From Syncephalis fuscata (Eukaryota; Zoopagomycota; Zoopagomycetes; Zoopagales; Piptocephalidaceae), in assembly GCA_025786725.1 (NCBI GenBank), contig JAHLTZ010000003.1, forward strand, positions 558,001 to 622,000: DNA of 64,000 nucleotides, read 5' to 3'. How positions within the stretch are numbered: position 1 is the stretch's first letter; each line of letters opens with the position of its first letter. A program made the position numbers and the translations under genes. The notes under the pieces were generated by a model. That model saw only the letters and a program-made list of their open reading frames with translations, made no database searches and was not told the origin of the DNA. Positions 26,266 to 40,908 of the stretch are shown here, piece by piece.

Positions 26266-28020
26266 ATGTTATTCTTCTCAGTAGCTGCTGGTTCTGATAG
26301 TTTACTTTATTTAGTTTTTTACGTTAAAATGTTGGAAAAATATGCAGCAGCAAAACGCTGCCGTGAACGCCGAGCAATACGAGACAAACAGCTGAAAAAA
26401 ACTCGCGAAACACTTGCATCTCCGGAAATACACCCACTTTTGGCCAAATCAGATGAAATCCTTGCTTTATCAACTCTTGAACTGCGCAATCGGCTAGCTC
26501 AAAGGATTTACACAGCAGAACAAGTTCTGGCTGTAATGCTGCAAGCAGCAATAAATGCAAACGAATATACCAATGCTATTACTGAAGTTCTTCTGGACGA
26601 GGCATTTGAGGAGGCGCGTCGATTAGATAAACTAGATAAGCCAAAAGGGCCACTTCATGGCATTCCAGTCTCGATAAAAGACAATATTGATGTAGCCGGC
26701 AAAGATACAACACTGGGCTATTCTGCGCGTGCATTTCATCCAGTTGCCAATGATGCTCCAGCAGTTGCATTGGTACGCAGCGCCGGTGCCATTCCCTTTG
26801 TAAAAACAAACATACCTCAAGGAGTGTTTAGTACTGAAACATATAATCCAATCTTTGGACGTACAAACTCAGCGCGTAATAAAGCATTAATATCTGGCGG
26901 CAGTAGCGGTGGTGAAGGTGCACTTATCGGTCGTCATGGATCAATATTGGGTCTAGGCAATGATCTCGCTAGCTCGCTACGTAATCCGGCTTCTATTAAT
27001 GGTATTTACTCGCTCAAGCCAACCTCAAGTCGTATACCGGCAACCGGCAATCATTCAGCGTATGACTATACACCCGTCATACCACTAGTATGTGGACCGA
27101 TAGGGCACGATATAGACGCACTCCAATTGCTTATGAGTTCCATTATCGATCAGAAGCCATGGACCATGGATCCATCCTGTGTTGCCATACCTTGGGTGCC
27201 AGCAACTCTCCCGTTAAAGCTGCGTGTTGCATACTATGTTGACAATGGCTATGTGCCAGCATCTCCTGTTGGGCGACGTGCTATTATCGAAACGGTTGAA
27301 AAACTACAAGCTGCCGGTCACGAGGTGGTCGAATTTAAGCCGCCCAATATTTTTGAAGCAACTCTGGCAAGCGTCAAGGCTTTATGGCCAGATGGTGGCC
27401 AAGCACTTGTTAAAGAACTAAAGGGCGATCCCATGTATCCGACAATAGCAGCCACTACTCAATTCTCTAGCAAGTCTTATATACAACGTGCACTCATTAG
27501 CTGGTATATCCGTAATTTCACCGATGATCCAAGAAAAGCGGATATACTTGAAGCGGGTGTCGATAAAACAAAAGAAGAAATGTATCTAGTAACTCAAGCA
27601 CGGGACAGCTATCGCAAGCTGTTTTTCGATGAACTAGCCAAGCTTACTGACTCTGAACAGCACCCAGTTGATGTTATTTTATCGACCACTCAGGTCATTC
27701 CTATGGCTGCACACGATGTCACTACTAAATTACCCATTGATCTGTCATTTACATTAGTCTACAATTTACTCGACGCACCATCCGGCGTAATTCCTGCCAT
27801 CACATTTGACAAAGAAAAAGATGCATCACAAGATAACATTTCTTGGTGGAACGATGGTCGCCCCATCAATTCTGTTGAAGCACAGTTTCGAAACAACTAC
27901 AACGCTGAGCTATTTCACGGCTCACCGTGCGGTGTTATGGTCAGTGGTCGCCGTTTCGAGGATGAACATGTCCTGGCATGCATGCGTGTTATCGACAATG
28001 TCATTAATCAGTCCAATTAA
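26266..28020 (+). CDS. amidase-signature enzyme, fatty-acid-amide-hydrolase-like
   Basis: A single 584-codon exon. The N-terminus has a hydrophobic stretch (1-21), then a basic helix, as in membrane-associated fungal and animal FAAH-like amidases. The Ser-cisSer-Lys triad is present: Lys138 in IPVSIKDN, Ser213 in GGSSGGE and the nucleophile Ser237. Spacings of 75 and 24 equal those of mammalian FAAH (142, 217, 241). The loop before the nucleophile reads DLASS instead of the usual DIGGS, so two glycines near the oxyanion hole are replaced. The likely reaction is hydrolysis of a small or fatty amide; the substrate is unknown. A second ATG at codon 22 (26329) would skip the hydrophobic start. 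An AATAAAA follows at about 28039. Confidence 0.9.
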   Translation: MLFFSVAAGSDSLLYLVFYVKMLEKYAAAKRCRERRAIRDKQLKKTRETLASPEIHPLLAKSDEILALSTLELRNRLAQRIYTAEQVLAVMLQAAINANEYTNAITEVLLDEAFEEARRLDKLDKPKGPLHGIPVSIKDNIDVAGKDTTLGYSARAFHPVANDAPAVALVRSAGAIPFVKTNIPQGVFSTETYNPIFGRTNSARNKALISGGSSGGEGALIGRHGSILGLGNDLASSLRNPASINGIYSLKPTSSRIPATGNHSAYDYTPVIPLVCGPIGHDIDALQLLMSSIIDQKPWTMDPSCVAIPWVPATLPLKLRVAYYVDNGYVPASPVGRRAIIETVEKLQAAGHEVVEFKPPNIFEATLASVKALWPDGGQALVKELKGDPMYPTIAATTQFSSKSYIQRALISWYIRNFTDDPRKADILEAGVDKTKEEMYLVTQARDSYRKLFFDELAKLTDSEQHPVDVILSTTQVIPMAAHDVTTKLPIDLSFTLVYNLLDAPSGVIPAITFDKEKDASQDNISWWNDGRPINSVEAQFRNNYNAELFHGSPCGVMVSGRRFEDEHVLACMRVIDNVINQSN

Positions 28021-29417
28021 TAAGTTTTATAATTATTAATAAAATATTGTTTAACATCTAATAGCAATGAAAGCATGTTAAAAAGAATGTTTAAATTAAT
28101 TGCGCGAATATTATCCAATGTAATCATTTGATTCACAATTCATATTAAATCATTAATAAGTTGTTTAATATTAATTTATTGGCAGCAACATAAATGTAAT
28201 AACTATGCAGATAAACTATATTTACTTTCATGCAGAATCTAACTAGCAACCTCTATATAAACACTACAACTACATCATTATATCTATATCAACTTAAATA
28301 CATACAATATTTGTAGTGCCGATTTAATGCTGTCTACACAATTATAATTATCAATGTAACTACCACAAACAAACACACAGCAAGCTCCATATTCACTAGA
28401 CAGAATATTGTTTTATTATGTGCAGTCTAGCGCCGTTTGTAGCACGCTGAAATGCGTGCCACAAAATCATGTAGTATTTAGTTGACTATATACCTACAAG
28501 TGCTCACATAGTAAAAGGCACGATTAAATCACACTACACTTGCTAGTTTACTTAATTATGTTAAACAATAAGCAGTAGTAGTTTTGTAATTATTAAATGT
28601 ATAGCAAGTGTAAATCACACTGGACAACAAATAATAACAAAAGAGAAAAGTATAAAGTATATTGGGCGGCAAATAATAGCAAGAGAAGATGAAAAGACGA
28701 CGTTTAGTTTAGACGCGGCAAAACTAGCTTATATCATAATAAACATGTTCCATGAGACCGTCCAAGACCAGTGCACCACACAATTATTTTTAATCTTCGA
28801 TATAAGTAACTATAATTATTTTATTAAAGATTCAATATATGTAACTATTAGTGCAATAGTCAATAGACCACTTATTTCTTTATTTAAAAAACAATTTGTC
28901 CATTTAACGTTATTTAATATCCAGATGAATGCTTTTGATAAAATTTACGCAATTAAGCTACACGTTTTTTCTATTGAACATGACGCTAGGTGGTGATTGA
29001 CATTGATCATCAGATACTCATCATTGTAGATTTATTATTCAGTATGCATATATCATTTTTTGATATTTACAAGAAAAGATATAAACATAATAATGATTTA
29101 TGATAATAGTTTATATCTAATAAAGAAACATGTTACTTATATTAATTACTAAAGCACTTGTAATAATGATTGCACTATTATTATTCTAAATATTAAATGA
29201 TTTACTAACACGTGAACATGATCAAAATGAGCCGAGCTCTGCTTGGCAAATTGATAAATCAAGCAAACGTTATGCCTTATGCCATATATAAATTGCTGCC
29301 ATGTTGCCTTTTTAGTTGTCACATATTTACTAATTCTGTTGTTTCATTTGTATCGACTATGGTATTCTCTTTATCTTAATGTCTATTTACTCGTCGCCTT
29401 ATTTGGTGTATTCCATG
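28021..29417. other. AT-rich gap with a decayed foldback arm (about 28920-29065)
   Basis: No gene is supported. About 28920-29065 matches the left arm and early interior of copies A-C: an aaaatttacgcaattaagct block, then attgaacatgacgctaggtg, tgacat and ttcagtatgcatatat. No matching right arm is visible, so this is a remnant. Open frames 28745-28996 and 29279-29470 are AT-rich and not protein-like. Confidence 0.55.
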
Positions 29418-29848
29418 TTAAGCCAAATATAATGCCTATAAACAAAATTACAAAAAATATTTCTATTTAATAATTAAAGATCGATTAGTGCACAGACCCA
29501 CCTCACACACATGCATTCTTGTAATAGCTAAATGAATAAGCAAATACATTATATTTATCTATGTTATCAGCAATCTGTAGATTGTTGAAAAAAGGCCTTT
29601 AATGCTTTTTCTGTACTTTTCATGTACATGTGTGTATCACAACATGTTTTTCCATTACTTTCATCCATTGTGACTATTCTTGTTCAAAGTTGCTTCACTA
29701 CCATTGATTGGTACCATTCCTGTTTTCCCTCAATCATCATCATCATCAAAGTAACTAAATAAATGGCATACTTTCAAATTTACTGTGTCCTCACATAGCA
29801 TCTTGTACTGTTTCCATTTTACTACTATATTGTTTAACCGACTTAACC

Positions 29849-31087
29849 ATGACTGTTTCTGCCGCATTACCCATTATTGATTTCCAGACGATATTAGATC
29901 CTAATGCGAATCCAATAGCTCGCAAGAAAACAATTAAACAAATCGATACTGCAGCTCGTCAATATGGGTAAGTGTAGCTATATTGTGAAAAACTGCTGGA
30001 TGAAATATAAATAGAGCTGTATGTATGTACATAACCTAATGGTGTTTACTAGATTTTTTTATCTTATCAATCATGGTATACCAAAACAAATCCACGATGA
30101 AATGCGCAAACAAACAAAGTTATTTTTTGCAAAATCCCGTGCTGAAAAAGAAGCATATGGTCAATATGGAGCTGTACGTGGCTATCACGCCTACACAAAT
30201 GATGGTGTATTGGATAACAATCTACAGCACGAGACAATGATGTTTGTCCAATCACTTGGACATTATCGCAATGGCAAACCTTTAAATCAAAATGACGACA
30301 ATACAGCATTTGATGGAGCTGATGTTTTTGGGCCACAAATGACGCTTATCAACGATCCGTTAGCTGAAATAGTTCCTGTATATCGCGAAGCCATCTCAAA
30401 ACTTGGTCGGCATATGATGAACCTATTGGCTGCTGCGCTAGGCGCAACCAATTCCGATTTTGAATGGTTAAATGATCCATTCCATACCATTAAACTGAAC
30501 TATTACCCACCGTGCGAACAAGTAACGGCAAAAAAGAGTGTGGGCATGAGGGAGCATACAGATTTTGGGTAAGCATTAATTATAGCTAAACAATAATTTA
30601 ATACTAATGATATTAATAATAAATAGTTTTTTGACTTTTCTTGATCAGGTAAGAAAAGTTTATATATTTATTTAAAAATACTTATTACAGTTGATTAGGA
30701 CTCTGATATTACATCGCTTGAAATAAAAACTATTGATGGTGAATGGCAGTTTGTTGAGCCGGTGCCGAATAGTTTTATTGTTAATTTAGGCGATATGATG
30801 CCCGTAAGTAACTAACTATATATTACCTATAGTATTGCTATATTTATACTATCAAATAGCCATGGTCGAACGGTCAATACCGATCGGCGACGCATCGTGT
30901 AACGCATAGTCATAGTCACCAGCGACATTCCATTGCTTTTTTTTTCGATTCGCGATTCGATGCATTTGTGCCAACACTTAAGGAAGCAGTACCTGCTGGC
31001 GAAGAACCACGCTATCCTCCCAATTGCTATGGTGATAATGCAATTGCCAAGATGGGTGATTTTTACGGTGTTGATGAAAAGGCATAA
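29849..31087 (+). CDS. 2-oxoglutarate/Fe(II)-dependent oxygenase (isopenicillin-N-synthase-like fold), copy 1
   Basis: Five exons, 29849-29967, 30053-30568, 30627-30648, 30699-30803 and 30860-31087, give 329 residues with all phases fitting; exon 3 is only 22 bases. The DIOX N-terminal part contains ARQYGFFYLINHGIP. The iron-binding triad is His208 and Asp210 (EHTDFG) with His266 (THRV). The 2-oxoglutarate-binding Arg276/Ser278 lie in RHS before IAFFFD. Such enzymes hydroxylate or desaturate small molecules using O2 and 2-oxoglutarate; the substrate cannot be named. The C-terminus keeps PRYPPNCYGDN. The upstream flank is shared with copy 2, so both may be regulated alike. Confidence 0.93.
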
Positions 31088-31980
31088 ATTACAAGATAAC
31101 ATTAATGATTTATATCTAGTAAATAAACATTTCATCTATATGGATTATTAAAACGTCTATAACAATGATAGTGATAATGACGATGTCACATTAATAAATT
31201 ATGCTTATTTTATTTTGGTATAACAAATGCTAATTTTAATACTAATGTTACAGCGATTAAAAACAATATTATTAATTTCTTCTATTTTTATTCTCATTAG
31301 ATACATATCGCCTGACAGCCAAGGTTCTATTTTAACCATTTGTTTAATATTCTACTTTTCTTTTGTATAATATATAGTAAGTAGTAATTCTAACCAATTA
31401 ATAAACAATACTCAAAACATTTTTTGTTTTGGCATTTTAGAGCAAATTGTGCTTATTTAATCGTTCTAAATATTCCCTTTGGTTTACCTTTATCAGCAAA
31501 TATTTAATATTAATGTATACTTTATTCATTGCTTTGCTTATTATATTTTATTAAGCCAAATATAATGCCTATAAACAAAATTACAAAAATATTTCTATTT
31601 AATAATTAAAGATCGATTAGTGCACAGACCCACCTCACACACATGCATTCTTGTAATAGCTAAATGAATAAGCAAATACATTATATTTATCTATGTTATC
31701 AGCAATCTGTAGATTGTTGAAAAAAGGCCTTTAATGCTTTTTCTGTACTTTTCATGTACATGTGTGTATCACAACATGTTTTTCCATTACTTTCATCCAT
31801 TGTGACTATTCTTGTTCAAAGTTGCTTCACTACCATTGATTGGTACCATTCCTGTTTTCCCTCAATCATCATCATCATCAAAGTAACTAAATAAATGGCA
31901 TACTTTCAAATTGACTGTGTCCTCACATAGCATCTTGTGCTGTTTCCATTTTACTACTATATTGTTTAACCAACTTAACC

Positions 31981-33242
31981 ATGACTGTTTCTGCCGCATT
32001 ACCCATTATTGATTTCCAAACGATATTAGATCCTAATGCGGATCCAATAGCTCGCAAGAAAACAATTAAACAAATCGATACTGCAGCTCGTCAATATGGG
32101 TAAGTGTAGCTATATTGTGCAAAACTGCTGGATGAAATATAAATAGAGCTGTATGTATGTACATAACCTAATGGTGTTTACTAGATTTTTTTATCTTATC
32201 AATCATGGTATACCAAAACAAATCCACGATGAAATGCGCAAACAAACAAAGTTATTTTTTGCAAAATCCCGTGCTGAAAAAGAAGCATATGGTCAATATG
32301 GAGCTGTACGTGGCTATCACGCCTACACAAATGGCGATATGCTACAGGACAATCTACAACATGAGACAATGATGTTTGTCCAATCACTTAGCCATCTTCG
32401 TAACGGTAAACCTTTAAATCAAAATAACGACAATACAGCACTTGATGGAGCTGATGTTTTTGGGCCACAAATGACACTTAATAATGAACCATTGGCCGAA
32501 ATAGCTCATGTATATCGCGAAGCCACTTTAAAGCTTGGTCGACAGATGATAAGTGTAATAGCCACCGCTTTAGGATCAACCAACTCCGATTTTGAATGGT
32601 TAAACGATCCATATAGCGTTCTTAAACTCAATTACTATCCGTCATGCGAACAAGTAACAAATGAACGGAACGTAGGCATGAGAGAACATACCGATATTGG
32701 GTAGGCAACAGCTATAATCAAATAATGACGTGTTACTAATAGAAATAATGGCTTAATACTAATGATATTAATAATAAATAGTATGTTGACTTTTCTTGAT
32801 CAGGTAAGAAAAGTTTATATATTTATTTAAAAATACTTATTACAGTTGATTAGGACTCTGATATTACATCGCTTGAAATAAAAACTATTGATGGTGAATG
32901 GCAGTTTGTTGAGCCGGTGCCGAATAGTTTTATTGTTAATTTAGGCGATATGATGCCCGTAAGTAACTAACTATATACTACCTATAATATTGCTATATTT
33001 ATACTATCAAATAGCCATGGTCGAACGGTCAATACCGATCGGCAATGCATCGTGTAACGCATAGTCATAGTCGCCATCGACATTCCATCGCTTCTTTCTT
33101 TGATCCACAATTTGGTGCATTTGTGCCAACACTTAAGGAAGCAGTACCTACTGGTGAAGAACCACGCTATCCTCCCAATTGCTACGGTGATAATGTACTT
33201 GAAAAAATACATAGTTTCTACAAGTTTGACGAAAATGCATAA
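31981..33242 (+). CDS. 2-oxoglutarate/Fe(II)-dependent oxygenase, copy 2
   Basis: Five exons with the same lengths as copy 1 (31981-32099, 32185-32700, 32782-32803, 32854-32958, 33015-33242) encode 329 residues. The catalytic residues are retained (EHTDIG, THRV, RHS). Differences from copy 1 are clustered. The promoter, exon 1, the start of exon 2, the block from exon 3 through the intron before exon 5, and the first half of exon 5 are nearly identical. The 3' part of exon 2 and the C-terminus are clearly diverged (for example NGDMLQDNLQHE against NDGVLDNNLQHE). Both genes look intact and could differ in substrate. The pattern fits later gene conversion. Confidence 0.93.
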
Positions 33243-33356
33243 ATCACACAATAGTGCTAATGATTTATAGCTAATAAAAATCGTATCATTTACACTAATC
33301 ACTAAAACATTTATAATAATAATAAAATGGTAATAATAAAATAATAATAGTGCTAT

Positions 33357-34673
33357 TTATAATGTAGATGACGGTGAATTAACAAGTATAACCTGCTTCT
33401 TTCCAGCCATACTGGTACCAGCCCGTTCAATTTGAGTTAGAAAGGTTAACAATGATGCCTTTGTATCTACTTCACCGCCCCATGGCGTCGTCTCAGCTTG
33501 TGGTCCCATCAATTGACCATTACGTAACATATTAATCAGTTCATGAATCATCGCTTTTTTGTCCTTAGAACGACCTGCAACACGTTCCTCAGTCCAACGT
33601 GACATCCAATAACCACGAGCAATCAAGTCCTTAAAGATAAAAAGTGATGCTGGTAAAGTAAGTGGTTGACGGGCCATGGCACCATAAGTGACAATAGTGC
33701 CACCCTGTCTAAATAGCAAAAATATTACTAAATTACTAGTTCAATTTATATACACTTACCCAAGTAGCCGTGCAAGATTAAGTGCCGACTTGCCACTTAC
33801 ACAATTAAGGGCAAGTCGCGGCCCAGTCTTAGATGCTTCATTTAACCATTGCCGCGTTTCATCACTACGCATTTCTGTGTCACGCACAACCAAATCGGCA
33901 CCCATGGTACGTAGCTCATTTGCTAATTGCTCAAAGTCCGGACTATAAGCATGGTAGAGATAAACAATACATTAACCACTGTTATTAACAATATCTATTT
34001 AACACTGACCGATCGCGCACAACATTCATAGTACGTAAGCCCCAGGCCCGTGCTATTTGAATAACTGCCTGTCCAACTGCGCTGTTGGCACCATTCTGCA
34101 ACACAACCTCACCTGATAGCATGAACTTTTATAAATACGTGATATAAACTCAGCGCTAATCATCTTTGTAATATTACTTACCCGGCTGTAGATTAACAAA
34201 ATCTTTAACATACGATAGGCCGTACATGGATTCACCGATAGTGTTGCTGCTTGTAATGGTGTTATACCTTCATGCGGTATTTTTTCAACTTGTTCCATAT
34301 CTGCAACAATATCCGTTCGCCATGTTCCTAATAAACACAAATTAATAAACCATAATAGCATACAACTAATAGTTATCTAACGCACTATATACATATAGGA
34401 CTACTTACCGAATGCTGGTCTTGCTGGAAGAACCCAGTCGCCTACTTTAAAAGCCGACGCTGCCTCTGTACCAGTAGCCACTACTTGTGCCACACCTTCA
34501 TTGCCACCCACGCGTAACGGCTGGTCAGGCAGTTGATGTGCACTAATTGGATAAACGCCCTCAATCTGATTAACATCAGCCGGATTAATAGGAAAGGCCA
34601 GCATTTTTACATGGACCGAGCGTGCAGTAAGTGGTGGTAACGGCAAGTCCCTTACACTAACGCGTAACACCAT
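33357..34673 (-). CDS. ETR1: enoyl-[acyl-carrier-protein] reductase, mitochondrial type (Etr1/MECR), one frame break
   Basis: Exons on the minus strand: 34409-34673, 34182-34327, 34010-34112, 33760-33942 and 33357-33708, about 349 residues. MDR-superfamily landmarks are [67 protein letters not shown] and TYGAMARQP. It reduces trans-2-enoyl thioesters with NADPH in mitochondrial type II fatty-acid synthesis, which feeds lipoate. The phase of exon 34182-34327 fits its neighbours only if one A is restored near 34200 (the reading becomes [11 protein letters not shown] instead of [10 protein letters not shown]). No mitochondrial presequence is visible before the first ATG at 34673; it may lie in an unseen upstream exon. 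It is divergent from the ECD homologue. Confidence 0.9.
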
Positions 34674-34879
34674 CAATATTGACACAGACTACATAGAACA
34701 ACATACCCAAGTACCTGAGAAGGCGAGCCTGTTTGTTCAAAAACAATACATCGCGATAGTGTACTGTGTAGACGTCGCTGTGCTCCTCGCCACCGAAGAA
34801 CAACATAGTGCTGTTGTTGTTGTTAATCAGAAATAGAAATGGAAATAATTCTTAATCTATTTGAATTCACGAATACACT
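34674..34879. promoter_or_regulatory. divergent promoter ETR1/ECD
   Basis: About 200 bases separate the two genes. A minus-strand ATG at about 34806 opens a short frame that could be the missing first exon of ETR1, but no plausible intron joins it in frame. A (GTT)n run lies at about 34813. Confidence 0.4.
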
Positions 34880-37824
<2,945 letters not shown>

Positions 37825-37890
37825 TTAATTATTATTATTATTAACAATAGTATTTTATTTGATAATGTTGTTGTTGTTGTTGCTTATTCA

Positions 37891-39273
37891 TTACAACTTG
37901 GCCTTGGCCGATTCAGCAGGCCAATGAAGCTTCCATAACACGAGCCATATCATCGGCAGCTTCCGATAAATATGGGCAATTGTTTACTACCTAGCGCATA
38001 CTGGTTACGTTAAAGTGCAAGCTATTATTTGATCATATAGGCCACGCCAAAACCATCGGGTAACCTCGCCCCAACCATACCGTCAAGTATTCACTTGTTA
38101 ATGGAGAGGTTGATAAGTACCAGTGACACGATTCAGAATAGGCAGGATCGGTGAATATTCCGGTTTTTGTTCATTAGAATTAAGAAGCATGCCGCAAACC
38201 TATACAATTTATAATTAATTAATAATTATACTGCGCCTATTATAGATATAAATAGTAATAACTAACCGAATAGATGACGGTCAACACCTTGTCCTTCAAC
38301 AGCGTCTGACATATACTTGACGTGTGAAGTGATTGCTGACGTAAGGTAGCAGCCTCTTCTCCGACTAATTTAATAAATATTAATAAAAGTCTTTGAATAA
38401 ATAATACAACTTACGGAGGGTAGAGGATCTTCCATGGCTTTAACAAAGCAATCGAGTCGCTTGATACAGTACGGCAGGTTTCAGTACGACCATGCTTGAA
38501 TTTACGTGTCTGAGCCGATCGTAAGTGGGACGACTTACACCGTATTTCTATAATAGGCCAATGAATCACCATTTGCACATAAGCATCAGGTGACATACGG
38601 AATCGTTTAATCAAATTCTGCCATAAGTAGAATAGGCCAATACGGACAATTCATGCTTGCCAACTAATTGGTCAAAGTTCTTTCGGCCGTATTAATTGAT
38701 TGCAATGTTTTGTCATCAAGTTCAAAATCAAGACAGTTGGAGCGGGTATAAACTGGTATTTGGCGTTGAACTGCCATGATTTACTTGATTTTAGCAAGTC
38801 TATAATAAATATAGTTATATAAATAACACATGTATTAACATATTAAACTACTTTACATACCGGTCACATACAATATCGTTCAAACGACTAAGTGGTGTGC
38901 CATCAACACTTGAGTGCTAAATAGCTATTAGTTAATTTATTTATTATATATTACTTCAACCTACCTCTATAATCACACCGGCTTTACCTGTTTCAAATAC
39001 TATATTGTAGTGATTTATCGAAATAGCGGTTACGGCCATCACCATGCCAGCAAGCAGTGCTTACTTCATCACGTGTTACCGGTGCCGTGTCATCAGACAG
39101 AGTAGAATACTGAGCTCTCAAGCTTCTTTAATAGTTTCTCATTTTCAGGCGATACAGCTAGCAAGTGTTGACGGACATCAGTCCAGGTATCACGATGTTC
39201 TGTTGTCATGCACAATAGCATGGGCTTTGCGACTACCGGCTTGAGAAATGATACGGTCAGTTGTCTGTATACA

Positions 39274-39305
<32 letters not shown>

Positions 39306-40337
39306 ATATATATATATATATATCAATTATTAGTTAATAACATATATTAATACAAATACCCATTTGCTTGTTACTTACAGTTCAATATCGGCTGTAGATA
39401 GTCGTTTACCATTCTGTACAAGATCAAATACAAATACTTGATTTTTACGCATTACTGCCAAATGTTGGTGCGTATTGGATCAAAGGTAAGCTGTTTATCC
39501 GATGGCTTAACTGGATAACGACATGCATTAAAGATGTTATGGTAGGCAAGACTGCAAAGAGGGCTCTTTTTAGTATATTCTGGCTCTAATGTTTCTCTAT
39601 AGTCATATTAAGCAATCTGTACTTACAATGATTGTAACTAATACACTTACGATACCACTTGTTCTCTAAAGTCCATAGCGGCTGTTACAATGCTAGCCGC
39701 ACGCAATGCTTGCGTACGACGAAGACGATCATCCTGGAAGGCGAAAAAGAGCTAACATTGACGACAATAGGATCACGATAGCCCATGTAAGCAACTTCAT
39801 TCCACCATTCTTCTAGCCAGTTATCAACCTTGGTATCGGCAGCACGCTCTTGTAAGCGCTTCTGTAGATGTTCACCTATACCACCGGGTTGTTGGAACTG
39901 CTGAACCACCGATTCTGTACGGGCAAATGCAGCATCATCAAGCAATGGACGAACACTGCGTAGATACTTGGCACATGTTTCCTTCAAGTCCGGCACAGGT
40001 AGGTGAGGCAATTTATCCTGGAAAGCATAGAGTGGACGAGCCATATCTGATATAGTATTCTTGGTGGTGGTTATTGGGTGGTTGGCCGAGACAGCTGAAC
40101 TAGTACCGTTAGGAGCCTGAGAAGGTGAACTTGTAGAGATTGAATAAGAAGCAGCGGCAAAAGAAGGACGGCCCAATACTTTGGAACTTGTCTATATTGT
40201 TTATTGAACAACAAGGTAAGTGTCCGTTAGTATGCCAAGTAACAAAGCTTCTCTCCAAGACTTACCACCAAACGAGAGACGGGCGAACGAGACTGAAGCG
40301 ACAACGACCGACTAGCACGAAATGCGGAACTTAACAT
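37891..40337 (-). CDS. CAT2: carnitine O-acetyltransferase, mitochondrial/peroxisomal, many apparent frame breaks
   Basis: Minus-strand exons include 40266-40337, 39651-40191, 39379-39596, 38965-39264, 38861-38916, 38415-38799, 38267-38364 and a last exon below 38199. The first exon encodes a basic, Ser/Arg-rich mitochondrial presequence (MLSSAFRASRSLSLQSRS). Then come PLYAFQDKLPHLPVPDL, DNWLEEWWNEVAYMGYRDP, KSPLCSLAYHN, HGDGRNRYFDK, the catalytic HSSVDGTPL, SPDAYVQM, TRKFKHGRTE, QGVDRHLFG and PDGFGVAYM. The last codons read SAKAKL-stop, a PTS1-like AKL. It moves acetyl groups between CoA and carnitine. At least eight frame changes occur, most explained by one lost base in a run (near 39755, 39455, 38690, 38628 and 38440). 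The protein is conserved throughout, so I call it a gene with sequence errors. Confidence 0.88.
39268..39325. repeat. microsatellite (ACAT)n/(TA)n in a CAT2 intron
   Basis: About nine ACAT units (39271-39304) run into a TA run (39307-39322) inside an intron of the carnitine acetyltransferase gene. This is a slippage-prone site, and no coding role is expected. Confidence 0.9.
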
Positions 40338-40908
40338 GAAGATAGACGGCAGCGCCCACAAAGCAGCAGCTTAAAAAGAAATAATCAAATAAAGGCGAAT
40401 AAGAGAATGAGAGTGAGTAAGAGAGAGAGACACACACGTAAGTAGACGCACACGCACACACCGACTGAGTTCAGTTGTTGTTACACGTGAGTAATTGTAA
40501 CAAGAAGTGTTGTTGTTGTTAATAAACCGTGAAAGTAGATTTAATAGATAAATATCGATTACTTATTACAAAATACCCAATATATATTTATATTTATACA
40601 TATTTATACACACGTCTTTATTGATTGATTGATTGATTGATTAACAACAACAACAACACTAGGTAAAAGAAAAAAACACATACCCAACAGCGGAGAAATT
40701 CAAGCCGATCTGTATCCGATATACGTCATTTCCCACGTTTATCCTTTTATTTATCTTGTAACAACAGTACACGACAAGTCGGCCGGTGTATTTGTATAAG
40801 CGTACACAGAGAAAGAACAAGCTATTACTGATAACCAGTGTGAATCTCATTTACCTACTCATTCACGTATTCATTCACGTACTTGCACCAATAATAGCAA
40901 TAGTATTA
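40338..40908. promoter_or_regulatory. divergent promoter region CAT2/ARMC7
   Basis: This 570-base region holds (GA)n near 40419, (GTT)n near 40508, five GATT units near 40620 and (AAC)n near 40645. Short open frames on both strands (40659-40850, and 40786 in frame with ARMC7) are not convincing genes. Confidence 0.45.

Larger units (their letters stand above)
29418..33242 (+). repeat. tandem segmental duplication, unit about 2.13 kb
   Basis: The segment from 29418 (ttaagccaaatataatgcct) recurs from 31551 and carries the same roughly 430-base upstream region and a complete oxygenase gene. The upstream copies are almost identical, differing by about one base in an A run and a few substitutions. 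Introns are also shared. The 463 bases between the first gene and the second copy (31088-31550) hold no gene. Confidence 0.9.

Noticed and set aside
29279-29470. 63-codon frame just upstream of the oxygenase duplication
   Set aside because: Only its last part lies in the duplicated unit and the second copy does not keep the frame.
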